Positions 1 through 10,069 of a stretch of 64,000 nt of DNA are shown one piece after another (the stretch's first letter is position 1; every line of letters starts with the position of its first letter). Origin of the DNA: an uncultured Pseudomonadota bacterium (GTDB taxonomy: Bacteria; Pseudomonadota; Gammaproteobacteria; Burkholderiales; SG8-39). The notes beneath the pieces are model-generated. The model ran no database searches. It was not told the origin of the DNA and worked only from the letters and a program-made list of their open reading frames with translations. The stretch covers positions 1 through 64,000 of the forward strand of contig CAILKO010000066.1 of NCBI GenBank assembly GCA_903834835.1. Direction: 5' to 3'. The position numbers and the translations under genes are program-made.

Positions 1-87
1 AAATTATTTTTAATGTAATAATTTACTTTAATTATATGCATTAAGTTGTCTATTTATTTGTCGGCCGCAAGTCAATAGAATGCGTGG

Positions 88-756
88 GTGTCCCAGCCTT
101 CTATCTGCGCCCTCATTCCCCGTTCGCTGTCGCAAGCGGTCATCGCCCTGGTGCTCGCGAGCGCCTCTCTTCCGGCGCGCGCGGATCCGGTCCTGATGTT
201 TCTGGTGGGCTTTGCGCGCAATCTTGCCGAGTCATCCATGGCGCGCAGCGCTGGAACACGGGAGCCTGTAGCGCCCCGTCCGGCGACCTACCCTGGGACT
301 TCAGTTCAACCCGCACATGTCCAACGCCTCATCGATGACTGTTTCACCCACCTCAGTGAACGGCAGCGCGCCGAGATATTCGAAACGCTGAACGCGGAGC
401 TCCTTAAGCCGGCCAATGGCCTGGTGCGCGGCGAAATGATCCAGTACTTCGCCCAGACTGCGCTGCAGGTGCGCGCCCTGCAACTCAGGTTGAACCAGCT
501 TTCGGCCCCGGAGAAAGATGCCATGGCGGCCGACCTCGGAAGGACGCTGGCCGGACTGCCGGCGGAGGACCGCCGTCAGGTGGAAACCATCATTCGCAAG
601 CGACTGCTGCCGGTGCCATCGGACATAGGCGAGCGTTTCGCGGCAAGGATCGGGCAGGAACCCGCCGAGGAACTCGACGAAACCGGCGTCCCTGCGGCGC
701 TCGCCCGTGTGACACTGTCCCCCGCCGACAAGAGCGCCGCACAATCATCACCCTGA
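88..756 (+). CDS. hypothetical secreted protein
   Basis: 222 aa ORF with N-terminal hydrophobic signal-like segment ending ARAD; no family recognised. Confidence 0.6.
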   Translation: MSQPSICALIPRSLSQAVIALVLASASLPARADPVLMFLVGFARNLAESSMARSAGTREPVAPRPATYPGTSVQPAHVQRLIDDCFTHLSERQRAEIFETLNAELLKPANGLVRGEMIQYFAQTALQVRALQLRLNQLSAPEKDAMAADLGRTLAGLPAEDRRQVETIIRKRLLPVPSDIGERFAARIGQEPAEELDETGVPAALARVTLSPADKSAAQSSP

Positions 757-786
757 TCTCCCGGCGCCGAACGGGCGCCTGACGCC

Positions 787-2403
787 TCAGGCGTAGCCGG
801 CCGAGATCAGTTCCCGCGTGTAGTCCGAACGCGGCCGGGCGATCACTTCCTCCGTGGTCCCGCTCTCGACGATCAGACTCTCTTTCATGACCAGAACCCG
901 GTGCGCCATGGCGCGCACGACGTCGATGTCATGGGTGACAAGCACATAGCTCAATGCATATTTCTGCTGGAGCGCGGCCAGCAGCGTCAGCACCTGTTTC
1001 TGGATCGTGACGTCGAGCGCGCTGGTCGGCTCATCCAGCACCACAATCTCCGGCTTCACGATCAATGCCCGTGCGATCCCGATACGCTGGCGCTGCCCCC
1101 CTGAAAATTCGTGCGGATAGCGATCGAGCAGCGTCTCCGCAGCACCGGCCGGCACCGCGTCAGGCGCCTCGGGCACCAGCCCCACGTCGGCAAGCGCCTG
1201 CAATACCCGGATACGGCGTCCGGCCGCATCCAGGCCCGGCTCGTGTATCTCCAGACCTTCTCCGACGATCTGTCCGACAGTCATGCGCGGCGACAGCGAC
1301 GAGAGCGGATCCTGGAATACCACCTGTATCCTGCGCCGCAGCCCGCGTCGCGTCGCGGCGTTGCCTCCCTTCCAGTGGTCGGTACCGATGCGGATGTCGC
1401 CTTGCGCATGAACGAGATCGAGCAAGGCAAGCGCAAGCGTGGTCTTGCCGGAGCCCGACTCGCCGATCACGCCCAGCGTCTCGCCAGCATGCAGTTCGAA
1501 GTCCGCCTCGCGCACGGCGGTGTAAATCCCCTTCGAAAACCAGCCCGCAAACCCGGGCCGCGGCACCGGGAAGTCCACACGCACATCGCGACCCGCCGCC
1601 ACGACGCCCTCGCCTGCCGGCCGCACCAGGCGCTCCGGCCGGCTGTCGATCAGCATGCGTGTGTAGTCGTGCACCGGCGCACGCATCACCTGTTCGCAAC
1701 TGCCCTGCTCCACGATTTCGCCGGCGCGCATGACCGCAACGCGGTCCGCGTGGCGCCGCACGAGATTGAGATCGTGCGTGATGAGCAGCAGGCTCATGCC
1801 GGTCTCCTCCCGCAGGCGATCCAGCAGCGCCAGAATCTGCATCCGGATACTCGCATCGAGCGCTGTCGTCGGCTCGTCCGCGATCAGCAGCCTGGGGTTG
1901 CAGGCGAGCGCCATCGCGATCATCGCGCGCTGGCGCTGCCCGCCCGACAACTGGTGCGGATAGCTTCCGGCTCGCCGCACGGGATCGTCGATACCGACAC
2001 GCGCCATCGCCTCGACCGCCGCCTGCCGCGCCTGCGACGGGCCACAGGCCTCGTGCAGCGCAATCGATTCGGCAATCTGCGCTCCGACGGTCTGAACGGG
2101 ATTCAGAGCATTCATCGGCTCCTGAAAGACCACCGCGATCTCTCGACCGCGAAGCTGCCTGAGGGCCTGCGCCTGCATGCCAAGCACCTCACGACCCTCG
2201 AATTCAATACTCCCCTCCAGACTCGCCGACTCGATCAGGCGCACGAGTGACAGCGCAGTGACCGTCTTGCCGGACCCGGATTCGCCGACGAGCGCCAGAC
2301 GCTCCCCGGCCGCCACATCGAAAGACACACGGTTCACCACGCGCCGCCGCCCGAAGGCTATGGCGAGATTGCGCACACGAAGCCGCGGCGGCGCAGCGCT
2401 CAT
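787..2403 (-). CDS. peptide ABC transporter, fused double ATP-binding protein (YejF-like)
   Basis: Two Walker A motifs (GESGSGKT) and two LSGGQ/FSGGQ signatures in one chain; start placed at [10 protein letters not shown], overlapping the upstream permease stop. Confidence 0.9.
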   Translation of the reverse strand: MSAAPPRLRVRNLAIAFGRRRVVNRVSFDVAAGERLALVGESGSGKTVTALSLVRLIESASLEGSIEFEGREVLGMQAQALRQLRGREIAVVFQEPMNALNPVQTVGAQIAESIALHEACGPSQARQAAVEAMARVGIDDPVRRAGSYPHQLSGGQRQRAMIAMALACNPRLLIADEPTTALDASIRMQILALLDRLREETGMSLLLITHDLNLVRRHADRVAVMRAGEIVEQGSCEQVMRAPVHDYTRMLIDSRPERLVRPAGEGVVAAGRDVRVDFPVPRPGFAGWFSKGIYTAVREADFELHAGETLGVIGESGSGKTTLALALLDLVHAQGDIRIGTDHWKGGNAATRRGLRRRIQVVFQDPLSSLSPRMTVGQIVGEGLEIHEPGLDAAGRRIRVLQALADVGLVPEAPDAVPAGAAETLLDRYPHEFSGGQRQRIGIARALIVKPEIVVLDEPTSALDVTIQKQVLTLLAALQQKYALSYVLVTHDIDVVRAMAHRVLVMKESLIVESGTTEEVIARPRSDYTRELISAGYA

Positions 2404-3461
2404 CGCGCATCCTCTTCGAGAACCTTGCGCGGGTCGAGCGCATCGCGCAGCGCATCCCCGACCAGGATGAGCAGCAGCAGCATCACGACCAGGACAGCAA
2501 ACGTCGAGAGCGAAATCCACCAGGCATCCAGATTGTTCTTACCCTGGCTGAGCAACTCGCCCAGACTGGGCGTATCGGACGGTACGCCCAGCCCGAGGAA
2601 ATCCAGGCTCGTCAGCGCGCCGATCGCGGCGGCCATCTCGAAGGGCACCAGCGTCACCACCGGAGTCAGGCTGTTGGGCAGAATGTGGCGCACCATGATG
2701 CGCAGATTGCTCTGTCCAAGGGCCCGCGCGGCACGGACGTAGTCGAGCGTCCGGTTTCGCAGGAACTCGGCGCGCACGTAGGCCGCTATGCCCAGCCAGC
2801 CGAACAGGGAAAGCAGCAGCACCAGCAGCCAGATGCTGGATGCGAACATCGAGGACAGGATGATCAGCATGTAGAGCGTCGGCATGGAACTCCATATTTC
2901 GCTCAGGCGCTCCATCACGATATCGGTCCAGCCGGCGAAATAACCCTGGACCGCCCCGTACAGGACGCCGATCAGCGCGCAGATGCCGGCCACCGCGATC
3001 GCGAACAGCACCGACACCCTGAAACCGTAGAGCAGCCGCGCAAGCAGATCGCGCCCGCGGTCGTCCGTGCCGAGCAGGTTCTCCGCATCCGGCGGCGCCG
3101 GGTTGGGCGAGCGGGAGAAATAATTGATCGTACGGTAGTGATAGGGATTGGGCGGAAACAGGACGAAATTGCCCGGGGCGCTCAGGTTCGCCCGTATCTC
3201 CGGGTCCAGATAGTCGGTCGGCGTTGCGAAGTCGCCGCCGAAGGTCGTTTCGGGCAGGTCCTGGACGAGCGGCAGATACCAGGCTCCCGCGTAACGCACC
3301 AGAATCGGACGGTCATTCGACAGGACTTCCGCGAACAGGCTCATCCCGAACAGCACAAGGAATATGACCAGACTCCAGACGCCGATCCGGTTGCCGCGGA
3401 AGCGGCGCCAGGCGCGGCGTGCCGGGCTTTGCGGGGACGGTGCTCCAGCTGCCGTGCTCAT
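2400..3461 (-). CDS. peptide ABC transporter permease (YejE/OppC-like)
   Basis: Multi-TM protein with GTDDRGRDLLARLLYGFRVS and DYVRAARALGQSNLRIMVRHILPN permease motif. Confidence 0.88.
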   Translation of the reverse strand: MSTAAGAPSPQSPARRAWRRFRGNRIGVWSLVIFLVLFGMSLFAEVLSNDRPILVRYAGAWYLPLVQDLPETTFGGDFATPTDYLDPEIRANLSAPGNFVLFPPNPYHYRTINYFSRSPNPAPPDAENLLGTDDRGRDLLARLLYGFRVSVLFAIAVAGICALIGVLYGAVQGYFAGWTDIVMERLSEIWSSMPTLYMLIILSSMFASSIWLLVLLLSLFGWLGIAAYVRAEFLRNRTLDYVRAARALGQSNLRIMVRHILPNSLTPVVTLVPFEMAAAIGALTSLDFLGLGVPSDTPSLGELLSQGKNNLDAWWISLSTFAVLVVMLLLLILVGDALRDALDPRKVLEEDAR

Positions 3462-3463
3462 GC

Positions 3464-4507
3464 TCAGTCGAAGTAGCGCACGCGCGGATCCACCCAGAGG
3501 TAGCTCAGATCCCGCAACAGCGTCGTAGTGAGACCGATCAGCGTGAAGAAGAAAAGGTTCCCCAGCACCACCGGATAATCCCGCCGGATGACCGACTCAT
3601 AGGCAAGGAGGCCCAGTCCGTCGAGCGAAAACAGGGTCTCGATCAGGAGCGATCCAGTGAAGAAAGCCCCCACGAAGGCCGCCGGAAAACCAGTCATGAT
3701 CGGAATCATCGCATTGCGGAACACATGCCGCCAGAGCACCGTGCGTTCGTCCAGACCCTTCGCACGCGCGGTGAGCACGTATTGCTTGCGGATCTCCTCC
3801 AGCACCGAATTCTTCGTGAGTATGGTGATGATCGCGAAGCCGCCGAGCACCATCGCAGCGACGGGAAGCGCAATGTGCCAGAAATAATCCATGATCCTGC
3901 CGGCGATACTCAACTGCTCCCACCCCGTGGACGTGAGGCCGCGCAGCGGGAACCACTGCACGAAGGATCCGCCGGCGAAGAATACGAGCAGCACCACGCC
4001 CATGACGAAGCTCGGGATCGCGTAGCCCAGCAGTACGATGAAGGTCGTGGCAATGTCGAACCGGCTGCCGGCGCGCACCGCCTTCGCGATACCGAGCGGC
4101 AGCGACACCAGGTAGACAAGCAGAAAGGTCCACAGTCCGAGGCTGATCGACACCGGCAGTTTCTCGACGATCAGCTGCCAGACGCTCTTGCTGTAGAAAA
4201 AGCTCTTGCCGAGATCGAAGCGCGCGAACTGCCCGATCATCTGTACGAAGCGCTCGTGCGCAGGCTTGTCGAATCCGTACAGTTTCTTGATCTCCTCGAC
4301 GCGCGCCGCATCGACCCCCTGCCTGCCCCGATACCCGGTAGACGACGTCGAGGGACCTTCACCGCCCGCCTCGCGCCCCTGAAGCTGGGCCACCATCTGC
4401 TCGACCGGCCCGCCCGGCACGAACTGCGTCACGACAAAGGTGACAAGCATGATGCCGAAGAGTGTCGGGATCATGAGCAGCAGCCGCTTGAGGACATAGG
4501 ACCACAC
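3464..4507 (-). CDS. peptide ABC transporter permease (YejB/OppB-like)
   Basis: YVLKRLLLMIPTLFGIMLVTFVVTQFVPGGP N-terminus, EAA-loop; probable GTG start. Confidence 0.88.
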   Translation of the reverse strand: MWSYVLKRLLLMIPTLFGIMLVTFVVTQFVPGGPVEQMVAQLQGREAGGEGPSTSSTGYRGRQGVDAARVEEIKKLYGFDKPAHERFVQMIGQFARFDLGKSFFYSKSVWQLIVEKLPVSISLGLWTFLLVYLVSLPLGIAKAVRAGSRFDIATTFIVLLGYAIPSFVMGVVLLVFFAGGSFVQWFPLRGLTSTGWEQLSIAGRIMDYFWHIALPVAAMVLGGFAIITILTKNSVLEEIRKQYVLTARAKGLDERTVLWRHVFRNAMIPIMTGFPAAFVGAFFTGSLLIETLFSLDGLGLLAYESVIRRDYPVVLGNLFFFTLIGLTTTLLRDLSYLWVDPRVRYFD

Positions 4508-4509
4508 GG

Positions 4510-6315
4510 CTATTTCCTCCACCAGGTCTGCAGCACCCATTCCTCGGGCTGGTAGTAGCGCGGCGCCACGGCCGGTCGATTAAAGCGGCCCGCGCGATAG
4601 GCCACGCGGAAGGTATCCGCATACCACTGCGGGACCGCGTAGTAGCCGTGGCGCAGCACGCGATCGAGCGCCTTCAGGCTGGCAACGAGCTTCGGCCGCG
4701 TGGTCGCGCCGTTCACGGCCTGCAGCAGGACATCGACCGCAGGATCGCGCACGCCGACAAGATTGCTCGAACCCTCATTTTCGGCCGATTTCGACCCGAA
4801 GCGGTCGGTGAGTTCGCTGCCCGGGGTTTCCCTGCCCGGCACCCTGACCGTGAACAGATCGAAATCGAACACATCCAGGCGCTTCTGGATGAGCGCGAAA
4901 TCGGCGCGTCGGTACTCGCCCCGGATGCCGAGTTTCGCGAGCGCCTGGAAATACGGCGTGATGAAGCGCTCGGAGCCGCCGCTATCCAGATACTCGACGG
5001 TAAAGGCCTCGCCCTTGGCATTGCGCAGGGCCCCGTCGCGATAGGTCCAGCCCGCCGCGGCGAGCAGGTCGCGAGCGCGACGCAGATTGGCACGCAGACT
5101 GCCTGGCGGACGGGTCGATGGCGGCAACGGAACCGGATCCGAGAACACCTTGGCGGGCAGCCTGTCCCGCAGCGGCGCGAGCAGCGCCAACTCGTCCTCA
5201 CCCGGCAGACCATCGGATTCGAAATCGCTGCCGTTGAAGAAGCCGCGCACGCGCGTGTAAGCGTTGTACATGAGCTGCCGGTTCATCCAGTCGAAGTCGA
5301 AGGCCAGGCCCAGTGCCTCGCGCACTCTGGGATCCCGGAATTTCTCGCGCCGCGTATTGATGAGGGTGCCCTGGAAGTCGCCCGCATTGCGGGTTTTCAG
5401 CTCTTCGCGAACAAGCTCGCCGGAGTCGAATTTTGCACCGCGGTAGGTGCGCGCCCATTCCCGTGCCGAGAAAACCTGGATGTAGTCGAACTCCCCCGCC
5501 TTGAATGCCTCGGTCTGGGCCGTCGTATCCTTGTAGATACGGTAGGAGATCCGCTCGAAGTTATACAGGCCGCGGCGCACATTCAGATCGCGTGCCCAGT
5601 AGTTCGGGTCTCGCTCGTAGCTGATGTCCTTGCCGAAGTTGAGTTTGCCGATCCGATACGGACCGCTCGCGACCGGCTTGTCCAGAACCACCTGGTCGAA
5701 GGGCTTCCCGCTGCCCCACGCCCTGCTGAACACAGGCAGACCGCCAACCAGTAGCGGCAATTCAGCGCTCGGCCGTGCGAATTCAAAGCGCAGGCTGCGC
5801 GGCCCCGTCACGACCGCACGCTTCACCTCGGCGAAAATCACTCGATACTGGGGCGCTGCCTGCTTGCTCATGAGGGTGTCGAAGCTGTGCTTCACATCCT
5901 CGGCAAGCACGGGAGATCCATCCTGGAAACGCGCTGCGGGATTCAGCCTGAAGGTGACCGACAAACGGTCCGGCGGCACTTCGACATCCTCTGCAAGCAA
6001 TCCGTACCCGGTCGCCGGTTCATCCAGCATTCCGGTGAGCAAGGACTCGAACAGCAGGGCGCTCAGCCCCGGCGGGGGCGTGCCCTTGAGCGTGAAGGGG
6101 TTGTACTTGTCGAAGTTCGTGATGCGCAGCGGCGGCACGAGTTCGATTTCGCCGCCCTTGGGCGCCTTGGGATTTGCCCATTCGAAATGCGCGAACCCGG
6201 GCGGATACCTGATGTCACCGAACTGCGCGTAGGCATGGGCCGCGCCGGAATCCGCAACGCGCAGGAGCAGTACTGTCGCAAACGCAAGCCATCGCAGCGC
6301 AGGGTTCATCGCCAA
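4510..6315 (-). CDS. peptide ABC transporter substrate-binding protein (YejA-like, SBP family 5)
   Basis: Signal peptide; family-5 SBP architecture (FNPFTLKG, LAEDVKHSFD, REALGLAFDFDWMN). Confidence 0.88.
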   Translation of the reverse strand: MAMNPALRWLAFATVLLLRVADSGAAHAYAQFGDIRYPPGFAHFEWANPKAPKGGEIELVPPLRITNFDKYNPFTLKGTPPPGLSALLFESLLTGMLDEPATGYGLLAEDVEVPPDRLSVTFRLNPAARFQDGSPVLAEDVKHSFDTLMSKQAAPQYRVIFAEVKRAVVTGPRSLRFEFARPSAELPLLVGGLPVFSRAWGSGKPFDQVVLDKPVASGPYRIGKLNFGKDISYERDPNYWARDLNVRRGLYNFERISYRIYKDTTAQTEAFKAGEFDYIQVFSAREWARTYRGAKFDSGELVREELKTRNAGDFQGTLINTRREKFRDPRVREALGLAFDFDWMNRQLMYNAYTRVRGFFNGSDFESDGLPGEDELALLAPLRDRLPAKVFSDPVPLPPSTRPPGSLRANLRRARDLLAAAGWTYRDGALRNAKGEAFTVEYLDSGGSERFITPYFQALAKLGIRGEYRRADFALIQKRLDVFDFDLFTVRVPGRETPGSELTDRFGSKSAENEGSSNLVGVRDPAVDVLLQAVNGATTRPKLVASLKALDRVLRHGYYAVPQWYADTFRVAYRAGRFNRPAVAPRYYQPEEWVLQTWWRK

Positions 6316-6324
6316 CCGACCGCC

Positions 6325-8055
6325 TCAGGTGAGACCGGGTACCGCGGCGAGCAGTTCCCGGGTATACGGATGTTCCGGGCGCGCGAAGAGCGTGTCCGCC
6401 ACACCTTGTTCGACGATGCTCCCGGCGCGCATCACGAGCACCTCGTCCGCGACATGGCGCACCACGGCAAGATCATGGGAGATGAACAGGTAGCTCATGC
6501 CAAAGTCGTCCTGGAGATCCTGCAGAAGATTCAACAACTGGGCCTGCACCGAGACATCCAGCGCGGAAACAGCCTCATCGCAGATTAGCACGTCCGGTTC
6601 GAGCGCCAGACAGCGCGCGACCGCGATACGCTGGCGCTGTCCACCGGAGAACTCGTGCGGATAACGCTGAGCCGCTTCCGGCGGCAGACCGACGCGGCGC
6701 AGCAACTCGCCTACCCGCTCGAGCCGCTCGTCCTCACCCGCACCGATCCCGTGCAGGCGCATCGGCTCCATGAGTAGGCGACCCGCCGTGAAGCGCGGGT
6801 TAAGCGACGCATGCGGATTCTGGAATACGATCTGCAGGCGACGCCGTTCGTTCATCGTGCGGGTCGCACCCGCAAGCGTGCGACCATCGAGCCGCACCAC
6901 TCCTGCGGACACGGGTAGCAGCCCCGCGATCGCGCGGGCGAGCGTCGTCTTCCCGGAGCCGGATTCGCCGACGAGGCCGAGCGTGCGTCCCCTTCCCAGG
7001 CGAAAGTTCACCTCCCTCACCGCCGGACGCTCGACGCGGCGCAGGCCTTCGCGCCCTGAATAGGAAACCGACAGCCCCTGCACCTCCAGGGCTGGCGGCG
7101 TGTCGACGTCGCGCTGTGCCGCTTGTGCCCGGGTCACCGGTTCAGACGGGTGCGATAGCTGATGTGTCACCAGACGGTCTGACGCGTCGACCTGATCCGG
7201 ATCGGCGTCTAGGAAATCCGCCACGACCGGCAGTCGCGCTCTGCGTCGATCCAGGCGCGGCCGGCACGCAAGCAACGCGCGGGTATAGGCGTCCTGCGGT
7301 GCCCCGAGGATCCGGTCTGCCGGCCCCTGCTCGCGTATCTCACCCTGGCGCATGACGACGATCCAGTCCGCGATTTCACCCACGAGTGCGAGATCATGCG
7401 AGATGAAGAGCATCGACATGCGCTGGCGCACCTTCAGCTCGGCCAGCAGTTCGATGATCTGCTTCTGTATCGTGACGTCGAGCGCCGTGGTCGGTTCGTC
7501 CGCGATCAGCAGGCGCGGCCCGCAGGCGATCGCCATCGCAATCATCGCGCGTTGCTGCTGTCCCCCCGACAGTTCGAAGGGATAGCTGTCCACGCGCCGC
7601 GCCGGTTCAGGGATGCCGACCTCATCGAGCAGCACGATCGTCCGCGCACGAGCTTGCTCTGCATCGAGGCCAAGGTGGAGCCTCAGCACCTCGCCGATCT
7701 GGAAGCCGACGCTGAACACCGGATTGAGCGAACTCATCGGGTCCTGAAAAATCATCGACATCTCGGCGCCGCGCAGCGCACGCAAGCCGGCGTAGTCCAG
7801 GGCCGTCAACTCCCTGCCGCGATACTGGATACGGGCCGCGGGATCGATGACTGAACGCCCGCGCGGAAGCAGCCCCATCACGGCAAGGCCGGTAACGGTC
7901 TTGCCACTGCCCGATTCTCCGACGAGCGCCACCGTCGCGTCCTCCGGAATGGCGAAGCTGATGCCCCGAACAGCCGGCACGGACTCCCGCTCGCTCGTCA
8001 GGAAGTTGACGCGCAGATCGCGCACCTGCAGCAGCGTGCCTGCATCGTCCTGCAT
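6325..8055 (-). CDS. peptide ABC transporter, fused double ATP-binding protein
   Basis: Two GESGSGKT Walker A and two signature motifs; start placed at MQDDAGTLLQVRDL. Confidence 0.88.
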   Translation of the reverse strand: MQDDAGTLLQVRDLRVNFLTSERESVPAVRGISFAIPEDATVALVGESGSGKTVTGLAVMGLLPRGRSVIDPAARIQYRGRELTALDYAGLRALRGAEMSMIFQDPMSSLNPVFSVGFQIGEVLRLHLGLDAEQARARTIVLLDEVGIPEPARRVDSYPFELSGGQQQRAMIAMAIACGPRLLIADEPTTALDVTIQKQIIELLAELKVRQRMSMLFISHDLALVGEIADWIVVMRQGEIREQGPADRILGAPQDAYTRALLACRPRLDRRRARLPVVADFLDADPDQVDASDRLVTHQLSHPSEPVTRAQAAQRDVDTPPALEVQGLSVSYSGREGLRRVERPAVREVNFRLGRGRTLGLVGESGSGKTTLARAIAGLLPVSAGVVRLDGRTLAGATRTMNERRRLQIVFQNPHASLNPRFTAGRLLMEPMRLHGIGAGEDERLERVGELLRRVGLPPEAAQRYPHEFSGGQRQRIAVARCLALEPDVLICDEAVSALDVSVQAQLLNLLQDLQDDFGMSYLFISHDLAVVRHVADEVLVMRAGSIVEQGVADTLFARPEHPYTRELLAAVPGLT

Positions 8056-8075
8056 CCCGCCCGACCCGGGAAGGC

Positions 8076-9128
8076 TCACTGCAGACCTCCGTCCAGCGCA
8101 TCGCGCAGGCTGTCGGTGAACAGACTGAAGGCCGTCACGAGCACGGCCATCGCGCCGGTTGCCGCCGCGAACTGCCACCAGTATCCGAGCAGGAGCTCGG
8201 TCTGGGATTCGCTCAGCATGCTGCCCCAGGACACCGTATCCACCCCGACACCGAATCCGAGGAAGCTCAGCACCACCTCGAACTTGATGAACAGCACCAC
8301 ATGCAAGGAGAGCTGAACCAGCACCACATGGCTGACGTTCGGAAGGATGTGAACGAACATGCGCTGTGCGTCGCTCGCGCCGATCGCCTGCGCCGCGAGC
8401 ACGTATTCGCGCGCGCGGTGCTTCATGTACTCCGCGCGCACCAGGCGGAAGATCCCGGTCCAGCCCGTGAGTCCGAGTATCAGGATCACGGTCAGCGTGC
8501 CTTTGCGTCCCAGCACGGCTGCCACAGCCAGAACCAGCAACATATAGGGCATGGAGGTCAGCACGCTGTAGAACCAGTTGAGCGCATCGTCCACCCGCCC
8601 GCCGCGATAACCCGCCTGGGCGCCGAGCAGCGTTCCGATCACCGTCGCAAGCAGTGCTGCCGCAAGCCCGACCAGTATCGATGTCTCCGAGCCTTTGATC
8701 GTTTTCAACAGCACGTCGCGTCCCCATTTGTCCGCGCCGAACGGTGCCGTGCTGTTGCGCTTCGCGCCTGCCAGCTTCAAATGACCCGCGCGTTCGATCT
8801 CTGCAAGGTCCGAGGCGAGCGGATCGACGATCCCGAGATCCTCTGCATCCCCGCGTGTGCCGGGATCGTCCGTCGCGGACTTGTCCCCCGCCTCGCCCCG
8901 CTCGGTTGCGGCGCCGCCCAGCGCGGGCGGTGCGTAGCTGAGCGCAGTCTCCTGCGACCACCCGCCAGCGACAAGGCCGGTCGCGGCACCAAGCATCAGA
9001 AGAAGAAAAGCGGCCACCACGAGCGCCGATACCAGTCCGACGCGGTCGCGCGCGAGGCGACGCAGCGTGAGGCGCCAGGGTCCCGTGCCCCCCCCTGTAG
9101 CGCCTCGCAAACGGGTATCGGGGCTCAT
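8076..9128 (-). CDS. peptide ABC transporter permease (OppC-like)
   Basis: FGADKWGRDVLLKTIKGSETS and EYVLAAQAIGASDAQRMFVHILPN motifs. Confidence 0.87.
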   Translation of the reverse strand: MSPDTRLRGATGGGTGPWRLTLRRLARDRVGLVSALVVAAFLLLMLGAATGLVAGGWSQETALSYAPPALGGAATERGEAGDKSATDDPGTRGDAEDLGIVDPLASDLAEIERAGHLKLAGAKRNSTAPFGADKWGRDVLLKTIKGSETSILVGLAAALLATVIGTLLGAQAGYRGGRVDDALNWFYSVLTSMPYMLLVLAVAAVLGRKGTLTVILILGLTGWTGIFRLVRAEYMKHRAREYVLAAQAIGASDAQRMFVHILPNVSHVVLVQLSLHVVLFIKFEVVLSFLGFGVGVDTVSWGSMLSESQTELLLGYWWQFAAATGAMAVLVTAFSLFTDSLRDALDGGLQ

Positions 9129-10069
9129 TTCAGCTGCACCCTTGGGTCCGCAACCCGGTAGAGCAGGTCCGACATCAGGTTCACCACCATGGTCGCGATT
9201 GCCACGTATACGGTCACCGCCTTGATGACCGGAAAGTCGCTGCGCTCCACCGCCATGATCACTTCGCGCCCGATCCCGGGGATGGAAAAGAACCGCTCGA
9301 TAAGGAAGGCGCCGGCGAGCAGCCCCGGCAGCTGGATCATCACGTTGGTGAGCACCGGGATCGCTGCATTGCGCAGCACGTGCACCCAGAGGATCCGGCC
9401 TTCGCCGAGCCCCTTGGCGCGCGCGGTACGCACGTAGTCCTGGCCGATTTCATCAAGCAGAAAACTGCGATACAGACGGATGTCCGGCGCAAGCGACACG
9501 ATGACACCCACCGCAACCGGCAGCACCGCGTAGCGCCCCAGGTTTTCCACGAGACTCGTACCCCAGCCCTGAACCGGGAACCAGCCCAGCCGGTAGGCGA
9601 ACAGGTACTGGAATACGATGATGTAGGCGAGGATGCTCACCGACTGACCGATGGTGCAGCCGATCATAATCGCGCGATCCGCCAATCTTCCCCGGTAGTG
9701 CGCGACGAGCAGCGCTGCAGCAAGCGCGATCAGCGTGCTCAGGACAAGCATCGGCACCAGCACCGCGAGCGAGGCGGCCAGCCGGGAGGTGAGCAACTGC
9801 GACACGCTCTCATTGGTCGCCCAGCTGCTGCCGAAGTCCGCGCTGGCCACCTGGGTAATGAAGATCCAGAGCTGGACGTAGAGCGGCTGATCGGTGCCGA
9901 GTTGCCGGCGGATGTTCGCGATTCGCTCCGGGTCCGGGATCTTGCCGGCGAGCAGATAGGCCGGGTCCCCTCCGATGTAGTTGAACAGCACGAACACGAG
10001 CACGATCACCCCGAGCAGGGTCGGAATGAACTGAATCAGTCTCCGTATGACGAAATCCCGCACGCTCAT
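9125..10069 (-). CDS. peptide ABC transporter permease (OppB-like)
   Basis: MSVRDFVIRRLIQFIPTLLGVIVLVFVLFNYIGGDP; start chosen at 10069, overlapping the upstream SBP stop. Confidence 0.88.
   Translation of the reverse strand: MSVRDFVIRRLIQFIPTLLGVIVLVFVLFNYIGGDPAYLLAGKIPDPERIANIRRQLGTDQPLYVQLWIFITQVASADFGSSWATNESVSQLLTSRLAASLAVLVPMLVLSTLIALAAALLVAHYRGRLADRAIMIGCTIGQSVSILAYIIVFQYLFAYRLGWFPVQGWGTSLVENLGRYAVLPVAVGVIVSLAPDIRLYRSFLLDEIGQDYVRTARAKGLGEGRILWVHVLRNAAIPVLTNVMIQLPGLLAGAFLIERFFSIPGIGREVIMAVERSDFPVIKAVTVYVAIATMVVNLMSDLLYRVADPRVQLK

Noticed and set aside
8056-8961. Long N-terminal extension of the 6325-8961 ORF
   Set aside because: It is out-of-frame overlap with the upstream permease gene; the ABC protein begins at MQDDAGTLL.
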